38,906 nt of DNA from positions 1 to 38,906 of the forward strand of contig CABPYL010000030.1 in NCBI GenBank assembly GCA_902461565.1, written 5' to 3'. Each line of letters begins with the position of its first letter. Position 1 is the stretch's first letter. Positions 19,139 to 29,408 of the stretch are shown one piece after another. The notes under the pieces were generated by a model, which had not been told where the DNA came from, searched no databases, and was given only the letters and a program-made list of their open reading frames with translations. The DNA is from an uncultured Porphyromonadaceae bacterium (GTDB lineage Bacteria; Bacteroidota; Bacteroidia; Bacteroidales; Muribaculaceae). The position numbers and the translations under genes were made by a program.

Positions 19139-22100
19139 GTGAGCATAGGTAAAACAGCAGCAAAATTATTGAGGTTAGCGGCGTTTACGCTGTTAGCCGT
19201 TGTACTGCTTATAGTAGGATTGATATTGATGTTATATTCGCCGTGGGCACAGGAAGGCTTGCGCGTAGCTTTGGTTAATAAACTGAGTACCCCGGAACTT
19301 AATTTGCGTCTGGACAGTTTCAGCCTTCGCTTCCCGCTTACCGTCGAGGCATGTGGGGTTGCCCTTGTTGCATCGGGCGACACTGTTATGGCTGCATCGT
19401 CGGCCAGTGCCGACGTCTCGCTCTTTCCTTTGCTGAGCGGCGAGGCATACGTCGACAGGATTATTGTCAGCAACGCGCGCTACAATATGGGTGGCCCGGA
19501 TTCAGCCATGTGGATGCGCATTGCCGCCGACAGCATAGCAGTGGAACCTGCGACAGTAAGACTGTCCGACATGGCGATAACCGTACACGACGGAATTATC
19601 CGTGGCGGACGTCTGTCGATGCAGATGAATCCTGATACGGCACCTCCGACAAAGCCCGCACCGCCACAGCAAATGAGCATTGCTATAAAGCATATCCACC
19701 TCGATGATTTCACGTATACAATGCGTATGATGCCAACTATCGACACCCTTTCTGCTCATATTGCCCGTTCGGAACTGAGCGACGGATTGGTGGATATGTT
19801 GCATCAGACGATACATCTCAATGTTTTCCAGGGAAACAGGCTTTCGGCACGTTATATCGCGCCTGACAGCGCTTCAATTGATGCTTTCGGCCCCCTCCCA
19901 GTCCCGCAGCCTGTGCCCGACAGCCTTGTGTCGCCACCGTGGACGGTGATGATAGACAGCCTTGCATTCACCGAGTCGGATGCTCTGTATGCCACGGCTG
20001 GCATCAGGCCTTTGCCCGGTTTGGACTTCGGCTACATATATGTCGACAGTCTCGATTTGCGAATAAACGATTTCTATAACCGGCAGACCGTCGTTAAGGT
20101 CCCTCTGGAAATTTCGGGACGCGAGCGTTGCGGCATTGATCTGAATATTACCGGAACACTCGATATCGATTCCGCAGCCCTTACTTTCAATAACGTGAAT
20201 CTCCGCACGCCGGAAGGTACGGCAGCCACATTCAGCGGACAGTTGGGCATGGGCGATATGGCTACGGATACCACCCTTCCGCTACGTCTGAATCTGGACG
20301 GTCAGTTCGCGCCCCCCGATATGGGCGCCATGTTTCCGGCATTCAAGCCGTATTTCGCTGCAATTCCGCATGCCGAGGATATCCGTGTGCAAGTAGATGC
20401 TGGCGGTACAACAGGACATTTAGATATTGCCACATTAGCACTCGACCTTAACCGCTGCATAAGCATTGGCGCCGACGGATATGTGGAGAATTTTATGAAT
20501 CCCGACCGCTTTGGCGGTGATGTGGCTATTGAGGGTAGGATTTTAGATGTAAATTCTTTCAAAAATGCTATCCTGGAACCTGCTGCGGCCAAAACCCTGC
20601 GAGTTCCGCCCATGAGTGTGAACGGCCGCGTGCAGATGCGGGCCGGGGTTGTCAACGGCCGGCTTACCGCAGCTGCAAAGGGAGGAAGAATAGGTATGGA
20701 CGGACGCTGGAACAGCAAAGGCGAAGCATATAAAGCATCTGTTAAAGTTTCTGCATTTCCTGTAGACGCATTTATGCCCTTGCTGGGTGTACAGGATGTT
20801 ACCGCCAATATCAGCATGGACGGACACGGCTATTCGCCATTTCGGAAAAGTACTTCTGTCAATGCTACTGCCGATATCGCGAAGGTAGTATACGAGAAAA
20901 CCGCCTATACCGATATTAAAGCCGAGGCCCAGCTGCACCAGGGATTGGCGTCCATAAAACTGGAAAGTGATTCCGAAGCTGCCGATCTGTCGCTTGAGGC
21001 CAACGGCAATCTCGACGGCGATACATATAACTGGACATGTTCACTTGACGGTCGTTACATAGATCTTTATGCGCTCAAAGTGGTAACCGAACCGGCGTCA
21101 TTGGAGATAAACATGACTGCAGACGCCACAATAGGCCCCGGCAAGAACGATATAGCCGGTCGTATGCATCTTGTCGACCTGTTTTATCGTGATGTGGCCG
21201 GCACAATTGCAGTAGGAGAGACCGACGCACATCTCAATGCTACCGACTCGTCGACGGTCGCATCGGTGATTAACAGCGACATGACTGCGAATTTCACCTC
21301 GCCGGAGAGCCTGGACAGCCTTGCCTCACGATTTGGTCGGGTAGGGCAGGTACTTGCCGAGGATATGAAGCATTATAGTCTCAATTTGGATACACTGCAT
21401 AAGCTGATGCCGCGTTTCGACCTTGACATGCGAGGAGGTTCGAACAATTTGGTGAACAATATTTTAGCCCCGTCGAAAATGTCGCTACGGTCTTTCGGGA
21501 TCCGTGTAGGTAACGATAGTATCATCAGTCTCGACGGATATGTACACCGTTTCAACACCGGCAGTATGGTACTCGACACTATATTCATCGACGGTCGAGA
21601 GCACCATCGTCATTTCCACCTCAACGCAGGTTTTGCAAACCGTCCCGGCAATCTTGACGAGTGGCACAAGGTTACACTTACCGCCGCCGCCGAGGGTAGC
21701 GCTATGGGCGTGAGACTGCAGCAGGAGAATATCAAGGGAAAAACTGGCTTCGATATCGGGCTCGTGAGCGAGGCATCTGCCGCCGACAGCACCATCACGG
21801 TGCATGTAAAGCCTTACACCCCAATTATCGGTTACAAAAACTGGACCGTTAACGAAGACAACTATATCAGCTACACTTTCCCTTCGGGCCATATCGACGC
21901 AAACCTGCATATGGAAGGCGATAACAGCTCTTTGGCTATATATACCGAAGCCGAGGAAGAAGGCCATCAGCACGGCGACGTGCAGGAGGACCTTGTGATT
22001 CAGCTAAGCAACATACATCTGCAGGACTGGATTGCCGTAAATCCGTTCATGCCGGCCATGAGCGGCGATATCAATGCCGACATGCGCCTGAACCGCCACG

Positions 22101-23941
22101 AAGGCCAGCTTGTGGGCAATGGCAGCGCCGGAATCTCTAAATTCCTGTACGGCAAGCAGAATGTGGCCGATCTTAAGCTCGATTTCAATGTGGCCGCCAC
22201 TATGGGAGGCCAGATAAACGCCGATGCCGATGTATTTGTCAACGGTGTCCGCACAATGAAGCTTGCAGGCGCGCTTAACGACAGTACTGCAACGTCCCCT
22301 TTGGCACTCGACCTGTCAGTAATCCATCTGCCGCTTGCTACTGCGAATCCGTTCCTCCCTTCCGCAGTGGGCAAGCTCTCGGGAATGCTAAACGGAAACC
22401 TTAAAATTTCGGGAACCAAAGAAGCGCCGATAATGAACGGCACGCTCGATTTCGATTCCACAGCCGTATACCTGGCAATGACAGGAACGCCATATCGTTT
22501 CAGCGAGGCTCCCGTAACCGTTACCGATAATATAGTCGATTTCCGTGATTTCAGTATTTCGGGCTGCAATGACAATCCGCTGCGGGTGAACGGTACCGTG
22601 GATATAGGCGACATGGCAGACATGAAGATGAATCTGTCTCTCAAAGCCGACAATATGATGGTTGTGAACAGCAATCGCGCGGCCCGCGGTGCCGATATAT
22701 TCGGCAAAGGATATATCTCGCTGGATGCCAACGCTCACGGTTCCATGAGATTCCTGCAGGTAAATGCTAACCTGTCAGTAAACTCCGGCACGAACATAAC
22801 ATACATACAGACAACTGCGGCAAGTTCTCTTACCGACAAGTCATCAGGCGATATGGTTAAATTTGTCAATTTCACCGATTCGGCGGCTGTTGCCGAGGTA
22901 GATTCGATTCAGCAGACAGGCATGGCCATGATGCTGGATGCTGTCCTCACAATCGAGGAAGGCTCCACCGTGAATGTATATCTCTCGCCCGACGGTAGCA
23001 ACAGGGCACAGATACTGGCAAACGGAACGCTGACATATACTATGACACCTCTCGACACACAAGGACGCCTCACCGGCCGATTGAACATTAGCAACGGTTT
23101 TGTGCGTTACACGCCCCCGTTCATGAGCGAGAAACTGTTTACATTCGAGGATAACAGCTGGGTATCTTTCAGCGGCGATATGCTGAACCCCGCGCTTAAC
23201 ATCCACGCTGTCGACGTTCTCAAGGCCAATGTTACAGGTGATGGACAGAACTCACGTCTTGTAAATTTCCGGGTGCTTCTGAACGTTACCGGTTCGCTCG
23301 ACCGTATGGACGCCCAGTTCGACCTTGCCACCAACGACGATATGACTGTGGCCAACGAACTCGAGTCCATGACACCCCAGCAGCGTGCCAACCAGGCAAT
23401 GAACATGTTGCTCTATAACGTTTATACCGGACCTGGGGCAAAAGCCAACGCATCGCTCTCCGGAAATCCGCTGTTCTCGTTCCTGGAATCCCGCATAAAT
23501 ACATGGGCGGCGAATACCATTCGCGGTGTAGACCTTTCGTTCGGAATCGACCAGTATAACCGTACTGTTAACGGCAACACGTCGCAGACAATGAGCTATT
23601 CATATCAGGTTTCAAAGAGCCTGTTCAACGACCGTTTCAAGATTGCCGTAGGCGGCAACTATAGTTCGGATGCCGATGCCGACGAGAACTTCTCGCAAAA
23701 CCTGATAAACGACATATCTTTCGAGTATTTCCTTAACGATGCGCACACAATGTATGTGCGTCTGTTCCGCCACACCGGTTACGAGAGTATTCTCGAGGGC
23801 GAAATAACCCAGACGGGTGTCGGTTTTGTATACAGCCGCAAGTTGCGCCGCCTCGGCGATATGTTCCTGCCTGCAAAACTTGTTAAACGGCGTATTGAAA
23901 AACAGAACGAAAAACTAAAGCCACAGGAAGAACAGCAATGA
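19139..23941 (+). CDS. tamB: TamB-family translocation/assembly module protein
   Basis: The product is 1600 aa from GTG 19139, with an N-terminal membrane anchor (about residues 10-32, AAFTLLAVVLLIVGLILMLY). AsmA/TamB-like proteins are long beta-groove proteins bridging the inner and outer membranes. They support outer-membrane protein assembly and/or lipid transport with an Omp85 partner. Long stretches of repeating short beta-strands are visible. The C-terminal TamB (DUF490) region (about residues 1150-1560) includes PLDTQGRLTGRLNISNGFVR and ends with a barrel-like SYQVSKSLFNDRFKIAVGG segment. The stop overlaps the ATG of tamL by 4 bases (ATGA), indicating translational coupling. No clear promoter was found in the 79-base gap after the helicase gene. 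Confidence 0.9.
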   Translation: MSIGKTAAKLLRLAAFTLLAVVLLIVGLILMLYSPWAQEGLRVALVNKLSTPELNLRLDSFSLRFPLTVEACGVALVASGDTVMAASSASADVSLFPLLSGEAYVDRIIVSNARYNMGGPDSAMWMRIAADSIAVEPATVRLSDMAITVHDGIIRGGRLSMQMNPDTAPPTKPAPPQQMSIAIKHIHLDDFTYTMRMMPTIDTLSAHIARSELSDGLVDMLHQTIHLNVFQGNRLSARYIAPDSASIDAFGPLPVPQPVPDSLVSPPWTVMIDSLAFTESDALYATAGIRPLPGLDFGYIYVDSLDLRINDFYNRQTVVKVPLEISGRERCGIDLNITGTLDIDSAALTFNNVNLRTPEGTAATFSGQLGMGDMATDTTLPLRLNLDGQFAPPDMGAMFPAFKPYFAAIPHAEDIRVQVDAGGTTGHLDIATLALDLNRCISIGADGYVENFMNPDRFGGDVAIEGRILDVNSFKNAILEPAAAKTLRVPPMSVNGRVQMRAGVVNGRLTAAAKGGRIGMDGRWNSKGEAYKASVKVSAFPVDAFMPLLGVQDVTANISMDGHGYSPFRKSTSVNATADIAKVVYEKTAYTDIKAEAQLHQGLASIKLESDSEAADLSLEANGNLDGDTYNWTCSLDGRYIDLYALKVVTEPASLEINMTADATIGPGKNDIAGRMHLVDLFYRDVAGTIAVGETDAHLNATDSSTVASVINSDMTANFTSPESLDSLASRFGRVGQVLAEDMKHYSLNLDTLHKLMPRFDLDMRGGSNNLVNNILAPSKMSLRSFGIRVGNDSIISLDGYVHRFNTGSMVLDTIFIDGREHHRHFHLNAGFANRPGNLDEWHKVTLTAAAEGSAMGVRLQQENIKGKTGFDIGLVSEASAADSTITVHVKPYTPIIGYKNWTVNEDNYISYTFPSGHIDANLHMEGDNSSLAIYTEAEEEGHQHGDVQEDLVIQLSNIHLQDWIAVNPFMPAMSGDINADMRLNRHEGQLVGNGSAGISKFLYGKQNVADLKLDFNVAATMGGQINADADVFVNGVRTMKLAGALNDSTATSPLALDLSVIHLPLATANPFLPSAVGKLSGMLNGNLKISGTKEAPIMNGTLDFDSTAVYLAMTGTPYRFSEAPVTVTDNIVDFRDFSISGCNDNPLRVNGTVDIGDMADMKMNLSLKADNMMVVNSNRAARGADIFGKGYISLDANAHGSMRFLQVNANLSVNSGTNITYIQTTAASSLTDKSSGDMVKFVNFTDSAAVAEVDSIQQTGMAMMLDAVLTIEEGSTVNVYLSPDGSNRAQILANGTLTYTMTPLDTQGRLTGRLNISNGFVRYTPPFMSEKLFTFEDNSWVSFSGDMLNPALNIHAVDVLKANVTGDGQNSRLVNFRVLLNVTGSLDRMDAQFDLATNDDMTVANELESMTPQQRANQAMNMLLYNVYTGPGAKANASLSGNPLFSFLESRINTWAANTIRGVDLSFGIDQYNRTVNGNTSQTMSYSYQVSKSLFNDRFKIAVGGNYSSDADADENFSQNLINDISFEYFLNDAHTMYVRLFRHTGYESILEGEITQTGVGFVYSRKLRRLGDMFLPAKLVKRRIEKQNEKLKPQEEQQ

Positions 23942-26232
23942 TGATGCGTAGAAAAATACCTGCGATTATATGCGTCCTGTTCGCGGCATTGATTGTGTCG
24001 TGTTCCACTACCTCGCGTATTCCGGACGATGAAATACTATATACCGGTGTCAAGAAAGTGGCCATCGCCAAATCGGACAGCGTAAAGATTCCCTCAAATG
24101 TGTCTGCAGTGTTGAAGGAAGCGGTGGATGTCGCACCAAACAATTATATTAAGATGCTGGGCTGGCGCTATCCATTCCCTTACGGCCTATGGGTGTACAA
24201 TCACTGGAACGAACCCAAGGGAGGAATTGGAAAATGGATCTACGACCGCCTGGTGGAGCAACCCGTGCTGGTTTCCGATGTGCGTCCCGAGGTGCGCACG
24301 CACATGATAGAGCAACTATTGGACAACAACGGCTATTTCCGTGGAACGGCAACTTATAGCCTCGTGCAGGGCCGCAACAAAAAAAAGGCCTCCATAGCGT
24401 ACGATATATCTCCCGGACCCGCATATCCGATACGCGACATTGAACTGTTACCAAAAAACACCCAGCTGCACCGCATGATAGACTCGCTGGCGATGCAGGA
24501 CCGTTATCTGTCGCTGAAAACTCCCCGCTATTCTACCGATTCGCTCAGTGTGGCGCGTACCCGTATAACCAACAGTCTCCGCAACCGTGGATATTATTTC
24601 TTCCGGCCCGAATACATAGAATATCTCGCCGACAGCATTGCATATCCGGGAGAAATTGTACTCAGGCTTACCTTGGATTCCAAAGTCCCTCCCTTTGCCT
24701 TGCAGCCGTACCGCACGTGCAAGGTTACCTTGCACGTAGACCGCAACGAAGGCGGAGGAGTGCCCGATACTGTAGCTCTGAACCGCGCCACCCTTATACA
24801 GATGATGCCGAGCAAACTGCGCCACAAATCAATGGATGAATGTATCACATTCCGTCCGGGCCGTGTATTCTCGGTTCGGAGCATGAACAGCACGCAGACA
24901 AACCTGTCGCGACTGGGTATATTCCGTACAATAAATATCGAGGCGATGCCCGACACCGCATCGCAGCAACGGCTACTGAATGTGGATATATACTGTACTT
25001 TTGATACCCCTCTGGAAACGGCGTTGGAAGTAAATGCCTCGTCAAAGTCCAACAGCTATATCGGCCCGGGTATGTCCTTCGGCGTTACAAACAAGAACCT
25101 TTTCGGTGGCGGCGAGCAGCTTTCGGTGAAACTTACCGGTACCTACGAATGGCAGACTGGCCACGACCGCCGGAGCATATTCAATTCTTACGAAGTGGGG
25201 CTCACTGGATCCCTGGCTTTCCCGCGACTGTTGGCGCCCAAGTTTATCCCCCGCAGCCGCTACCAGCTTAACTGGACGCGCTTCCAGCTTAACGCCGATC
25301 TGCTCAACCGCCCGCATTACTTCAAGATGGCTCAGTTCAACGCATCGATAAACTACGACTGGCGTCTGCGCAGGTATGTTAGCAATACGCTTACGCTGTT
25401 CAAGCTGACATATACAAACCTGATGCACACTACTGCCGATTTCGATTCCATCATGACGGCCAATCCGGCTGTGGCACAGAGTTTCAAGAGCCAGTTTATC
25501 CCGCAGATTATGTATACCTATGTCTACGACCGCGCCGTCGACCGGTTCAACAACATAAACTGGCAGTTCTCCATCCAGGAAGCCGGCAACGTTTTCTGGG
25601 GTATATACAGAGCCTTTGGCAACAAAGGCGAAAAACGGCTTTTCGGTACACCGTTCTCTCAGTTCATAAAGGCACAGACACAATTCGTCTGGAACGCACG
25701 CATCGGGCATACCGGTCAGTGGATTGTGAGCCGTGTGGCTGTCGGCGCAGCGCATGCCTATGGTAATTCGTCGCAGGTGCCATATGCCGAACAGTTCTAT
25801 GTCGGTGGTGCCAATTCCGTGCGCGCCTTCACTGTCCGCTCCATCGGCCCCGGCAGCTACAGGGCTCCTGACGGACAGCCTGCCGATTACTTCGATCGCA
25901 CCGGTACTTTCAAGTTCGAGGCCAATGTAGAGTACCGTTTCCCCATCGTGGGGCCGCTACACGGTGCTCTGTTCATAGATTCCGGTAATGTATGGCTCCT
26001 TAAGGCGGATTCCATGCGTCCCGGAGGCAAACTCCGTGGAAGCACATTCTTTAAGGACCTTGCCTTAGGTACGGGCGTCGGATTGCGTTTCGATATCAGT
26101 ATGCTCGTTATACGCGGCGACCTTGGCATCGGTATCCATGCCCCATACGATACCGGTAAGCGAGGTTACTATAATATGACCTCTTTCGGCAATTCACTGG
26201 CATTCCACCTCGCAATTGGCTATCCTTTCTGA
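23938..26232 (+). CDS. tamL: Lipidated Omp85-family outer-membrane protein (TamL/TamA-like, BamA family)
   Basis: The product is 764 aa. The signal peptide ends in a lipobox VSC with Cys22, so this is a lipoprotein version of TamA, the form known as TamL in Bacteroidota. POTRA-like periplasmic domains occupy about residues 30-350. A 16-strand Omp85 barrel follows, with the L6-type segment GGANSVRAFTVRSIGPGSY (VRAF in place of VRGF/VRGY). The terminal strand ends in aromatic F (LAFHLAIGYPF), as recognised by the BAM machine. The start overlaps the tamB stop, so the two proteins are made together. Their likely joint role is outer-membrane assembly or lipid transport. Confidence 0.9.
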   Translation: MMMRRKIPAIICVLFAALIVSCSTTSRIPDDEILYTGVKKVAIAKSDSVKIPSNVSAVLKEAVDVAPNNYIKMLGWRYPFPYGLWVYNHWNEPKGGIGKWIYDRLVEQPVLVSDVRPEVRTHMIEQLLDNNGYFRGTATYSLVQGRNKKKASIAYDISPGPAYPIRDIELLPKNTQLHRMIDSLAMQDRYLSLKTPRYSTDSLSVARTRITNSLRNRGYYFFRPEYIEYLADSIAYPGEIVLRLTLDSKVPPFALQPYRTCKVTLHVDRNEGGGVPDTVALNRATLIQMMPSKLRHKSMDECITFRPGRVFSVRSMNSTQTNLSRLGIFRTINIEAMPDTASQQRLLNVDIYCTFDTPLETALEVNASSKSNSYIGPGMSFGVTNKNLFGGGEQLSVKLTGTYEWQTGHDRRSIFNSYEVGLTGSLAFPRLLAPKFIPRSRYQLNWTRFQLNADLLNRPHYFKMAQFNASINYDWRLRRYVSNTLTLFKLTYTNLMHTTADFDSIMTANPAVAQSFKSQFIPQIMYTYVYDRAVDRFNNINWQFSIQEAGNVFWGIYRAFGNKGEKRLFGTPFSQFIKAQTQFVWNARIGHTGQWIVSRVAVGAAHAYGNSSQVPYAEQFYVGGANSVRAFTVRSIGPGSYRAPDGQPADYFDRTGTFKFEANVEYRFPIVGPLHGALFIDSGNVWLLKADSMRPGGKLRGSTFFKDLALGTGVGLRFDISMLVIRGDLGIGIHAPYDTGKRGYYNMTSFGNSLAFHLAIGYPF

Positions 26233-26311
26233 TTGGTGGCATTTTGAATGCGTATTTATATAAAAATGCTTAAAATGGCTGTGATAATCCGTTTTTCGTT
26301 GTCAAAAAGCG

Positions 26312-26319
26312 TATCTTTG
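26312..26319 (+). promoter_or_regulatory. Putative -7 box for the Trp/Gly-rich secreted protein gene
   Basis: TATCTTTG fits TAnnTTTG and lies 72 bases before ATG 26392. No TTTG is seen at the usual spacing, only a T run (26292-26296). Confidence 0.55.
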
Positions 26320-26391
26320 CATAATAAGCATTAAACCACCTTGCCGGTGGCGCGTCTAAATACTAAAAGGAAACATTTACAGATAACAGAA

Positions 26392-27603
26392 ATGAAAAAG
26401 GTCACCATCAAGTTTGCCTTACTGGCTGCAGCAGCCATGTTGGCCGTACCCCAGGGTGTCTTCGCCCAAGATTACGAAGATGACCTCTACTATTCGCCGT
26501 CCAAGGCCGCCAAAGAGCGCAAAGAGAAAGAGGCTGCTCTTGCCAAAATACGCGAACAGCAGCGTATAGCGCGCGAGTACAAGCCTGCCGATACATATAC
26601 GGTAACAGCCGAAAAACCTCTCTCGGTGGATGTCGACGCTTATAACCGCCGCACTGTCGATACCGTCAGAACCGTACGGAAGGCTACGGACGATACAGAA
26701 TTCTCGTACACCCGACGCATCGAGCGTTATCATAACCCCGAAGTAGTTTCTTCGTCCAACGACGAGGAACTCAAACAGTACTATTACACCACTCCCACCG
26801 AGGCGGATGTGAACGTGTACGTTATCAATAATATCGACCCCTATATGTGGAACAGTTTCTGGCCAACATATTCGTGGAACAATCCATATTACTGGAACAG
26901 CTGGTACCGCTCGTACTGGTATCCCGGCTTTAGCTTCAGCTTCGGTTTCGACCCCTGGTTCAGCTTCGGCTGGAACTCGCCGTGGTACGGCCCGGCGTGG
27001 GGCTATCCCTGGGGGCCCGGCTGGGGTCCTGCCTGGGGCTGGGGCCCGTCGTGGGGCTGGGGGCCAGGCTGGCATCCCGGACACGGTCCCGGTCATGCTC
27101 CCGGTCATGGTCCCGGTTGGAATCCGGGTCGTCCCGGTGGCGGAGGTTGGGCTGTCAATCCTCCGGGTGCAAGTACGCCGCGCCGTCCTACATATCAAGG
27201 TTCGAGCAGCCACACCAATTCGTTCGATCAGAGCCGTCCCGGAGCTATGGGGCAGAGTCGCCCGAACAATAACAGCGGTTACCGTCCTTCGCAGAACGGT
27301 GGAACTAACTATCCGGCAGGCGGCTACGCGCCCTCCAACAACAGCCGCCGGGGCAGTGGCAGCAGCCGTTACGGCAGTTCGTCTACTACACGTGGCAGCA
27401 GCAACAGCGGTAGCTACAACAACAGCAGCTCTCCACGCCGCAGCAGTAGCAGCGGCTACAACAACAGCGGCAGCTACAACAGCGGTTCTAACCGTAGCAG
27501 CTACAACAGCGGTTCGAGCTATGGATCTGGCCGTGGATCAAGCTATGGCTCAGGCCGAGGCTCATCCGGCGGTGGCGGTGCTTCGCACGGACGTCGACGC
27601 TGA
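26392..27603 (+). CDS. Secreted Trp/Tyr/Gly/Pro-rich low-complexity protein, function unknown
   Basis: The product is 403 aa from ATG 26392; an in-frame TTG at 26341 would place a charged leader before the signal peptide. A signal peptide (cleavage likely after VFA, residue 25) is followed by a charged Lys/Glu/Arg segment (about 35-62). Next is a Tyr/Trp-rich block (about 149-223, e.g. YYWNSWYRSYWYPGF), a Gly/Trp/Pro and Gly/His/Pro repeat block (about 210-260) and a Ser/Asn/Gly/Arg/Tyr tail (about 267-403, ending in RRR). No enzyme motif is visible. Composition suggests an intrinsically disordered, aromatic-rich periplasmic or surface protein. It has its own promoter-like box and a terminator. 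I do not recognise a characterised family. Confidence 0.82.
   Translation: MKKVTIKFALLAAAAMLAVPQGVFAQDYEDDLYYSPSKAAKERKEKEAALAKIREQQRIAREYKPADTYTVTAEKPLSVDVDAYNRRTVDTVRTVRKATDDTEFSYTRRIERYHNPEVVSSSNDEELKQYYYTTPTEADVNVYVINNIDPYMWNSFWPTYSWNNPYYWNSWYRSYWYPGFSFSFGFDPWFSFGWNSPWYGPAWGYPWGPGWGPAWGWGPSWGWGPGWHPGHGPGHAPGHGPGWNPGRPGGGGWAVNPPGASTPRRPTYQGSSSHTNSFDQSRPGAMGQSRPNNNSGYRPSQNGGTNYPAGGYAPSNNSRRGSGSSRYGSSSTTRGSSNSGSYNNSSSPRRSSSSGYNNSGSYNSGSNRSSYNSGSSYGSGRGSSYGSGRGSSGGGGASHGRRR
26991..27150 (+). repeat. Imperfect GGC-TGG-GG and GGN-CAY-GGN-CCN coding repeats
   Basis: The coding sequence has short degenerate repeats giving the motifs GWGP, GPGW, GPGH and GHAPGH in tandem. The DNA is G+C-rich compared with its surroundings. 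The repeats are too degenerate to be a CRISPR array or typical VNTR but could vary in copy number between strains. Confidence 0.6.
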
Positions 27604-27612
27604 CACATACAA

Positions 27613-27660
27613 GATAACGGCTCTATTCTCGATTAAAGATTGAGCCGTTATCACATTTTA
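27613..27660 (+). terminator. Rho-independent terminator after the Trp/Gly-rich gene
   Basis: An 11-bp perfect stem GATAACGGCTC (27613-27623) pairs with 27642-27652 and is followed by ACATTTTA. Confidence 0.8.
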
Positions 27661-27794
27661 TCCCTTCTCAACATATATCATCACATCATACAGGCATTTG
27701 CAGAAAATTATAATGTCAAAACGTCTGTTTCAAAAAACTTGCAGAACATCCCGATTGTTCTAAACGTATAAAGTAAAAGCTCAACTATTTTATT

Positions 27795-29408
27795 ATGAAT
27801 AAAGGTTTCATTCTGGCATTAGGCATCTCTTCTTTGGCCGCTATAGGGGCATCCGCACAGACGGCAATCGACGCATATACCATATCGCCTACGCAGTTGC
27901 GCGGTTCGGCACGCTTTGTCGCTATGGGCGGCGCCTTCACATCGCTCGGTGGAGATCTCACTTGCATGCGGCAGAATCCTGCCGGCCTCGGTCTATACCG
28001 AACAAGCGATATAGGTTTCACATTCGATATAAGTATACGGAATTACGCCACAAATTCCAACACTGGCAAGAGAACCGAGAACCAGACCAAGGCATATTTC
28101 GATAACTTCGGATATGCCGGCGTAACGATGATAGACAACTCGGCGCTGAAGGCTTTCCAGTGGGGCTTCGGCTACAACCGAATGGCTTCTTTCGACCGTA
28201 TGATAAACGCCTATTCCAATCCGGCTGGTGGTTCGCTTACCAACTATATCGCCGGATTGTCCAACGGGATTCCTTCTGGCGATTTGCTCGAAACCGATGA
28301 TTTCGATCCATATTTCGACGGTTCAGCAGACTGGCTGTCGATTCTAAGCTACAATTCGATGATGATTTCCCAGACCGGAGCCGACGATCAGTATACCGGC
28401 CTGCGTAACGATAAAACTACAGGCGATGCACTCTCCCGTGTCCGTGAAAGCGGATATGTGGACGAATACAATATCAACTTCGCCGGAAATGTGTCAGATA
28501 TATTCTTCTGGGGCCTTGGGGTTGGTATTGTGGACATGCAGTACAACCGCAACGTCCTTTATTCCGAGAGCATGGCCAACGCTACGGTCTACGATGTGGA
28601 TACCGATATGCTTATGTTGGGAAATGCCGGTTATAACCTTTACAATAACAAATACATAAGCGGTTCTGGCGCCAATCTGAAGTTTGGCGTTATCGTACGT
28701 CCCGTAGAGATGCTCCGCATAGGTCTGGCAATCCATACACCCACATGGCTGCATGTGAATCACAGCGGTTATGCCGATACAGATTATAATTATACTCCGG
28801 ACGCCAGCAGTGCGGATGCCAAAACTACCTCCGGTAATTTCTCTACGCCCGAATATTCTTATCGCTCGCGTCTCAACACCCCTTGGCGCTTTATGATTGG
28901 TGCTTCGGCGATTCTTGGTAACAACGCAATCCTCAGTGCCGACTATGAACGTGTGGCCTATAACGATATGCGCGTCAAAAGCCAGTCGAGCGACGTTTTC
29001 GGCGATAGTTTCCAGACCGACAAAGTTGTAAACAGCGATGTAAAGGCCATGTGCCGTGCTGCAAATATTTTCCGCGTCGGCCTCGAGTACCGTCTCAGTC
29101 GTAATTTCAGTGCCCGCTTAGGCTATAACTACCAGTCATCGGCAATAACCACGCGCGCACAGGATGGCGTTTATGAAGTTCCCACCGCTGGTACCGATCC
29201 CAGCTTCAGCTTCAACCACGATACAAACAACATCTGCCTTGGTCTTGGCTACCGTTATGGCGGATGGTATATCGATGCCGCATATCAGTTCACCCGTCAG
29301 AAGAGCACATACTACGCATTCACCACTATGGGTAACAACGTGGCGCCTTCTGCATCTGTTACCGATACGCACAATAATATCGTTATCTCCACAGGCTTCA
29401 GGTTCTGA
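27795..29408 (+). CDS. FadL-like outer-membrane transport protein (OMPP1/FadL/TodX superfamily)
   Basis: The product is 537 aa with a signal peptide MNKGFILALGISSLAAIGASA. The mature N-terminus (ISPTQLRGSARFVAMGGAFTSLGGDLTCMRQNPAGLGLYR) spans residues 30-70. It is the typical start of Bacteroidota FadL-like barrels, where a hatch precedes the barrel and an NPAGL segment is conserved. Many amphipathic strands follow, and the last residue is Phe (IVISTGFRF), a beta-barrel ending. FadL proteins pass hydrophobic compounds such as fatty acids through the outer membrane; the cargo here is unknown. The 191-base upstream gap holds the previous terminator but no clear promoter box. Confidence 0.82.
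   Translation: MNKGFILALGISSLAAIGASAQTAIDAYTISPTQLRGSARFVAMGGAFTSLGGDLTCMRQNPAGLGLYRTSDIGFTFDISIRNYATNSNTGKRTENQTKAYFDNFGYAGVTMIDNSALKAFQWGFGYNRMASFDRMINAYSNPAGGSLTNYIAGLSNGIPSGDLLETDDFDPYFDGSADWLSILSYNSMMISQTGADDQYTGLRNDKTTGDALSRVRESGYVDEYNINFAGNVSDIFFWGLGVGIVDMQYNRNVLYSESMANATVYDVDTDMLMLGNAGYNLYNNKYISGSGANLKFGVIVRPVEMLRIGLAIHTPTWLHVNHSGYADTDYNYTPDASSADAKTTSGNFSTPEYSYRSRLNTPWRFMIGASAILGNNAILSADYERVAYNDMRVKSQSSDVFGDSFQTDKVVNSDVKAMCRAANIFRVGLEYRLSRNFSARLGYNYQSSAITTRAQDGVYEVPTAGTDPSFSFNHDTNNICLGLGYRYGGWYIDAAYQFTRQKSTYYAFTTMGNNVAPSASVTDTHNNIVISTGFRF

Noticed and set aside
27340..27595. Tandem repeats in the Ser/Gly tail that look array-like
   Set aside because: They are degenerate codon-level repeats inside a continuous reading frame, with no conserved spacer/repeat length, so they are not a CRISPR array.
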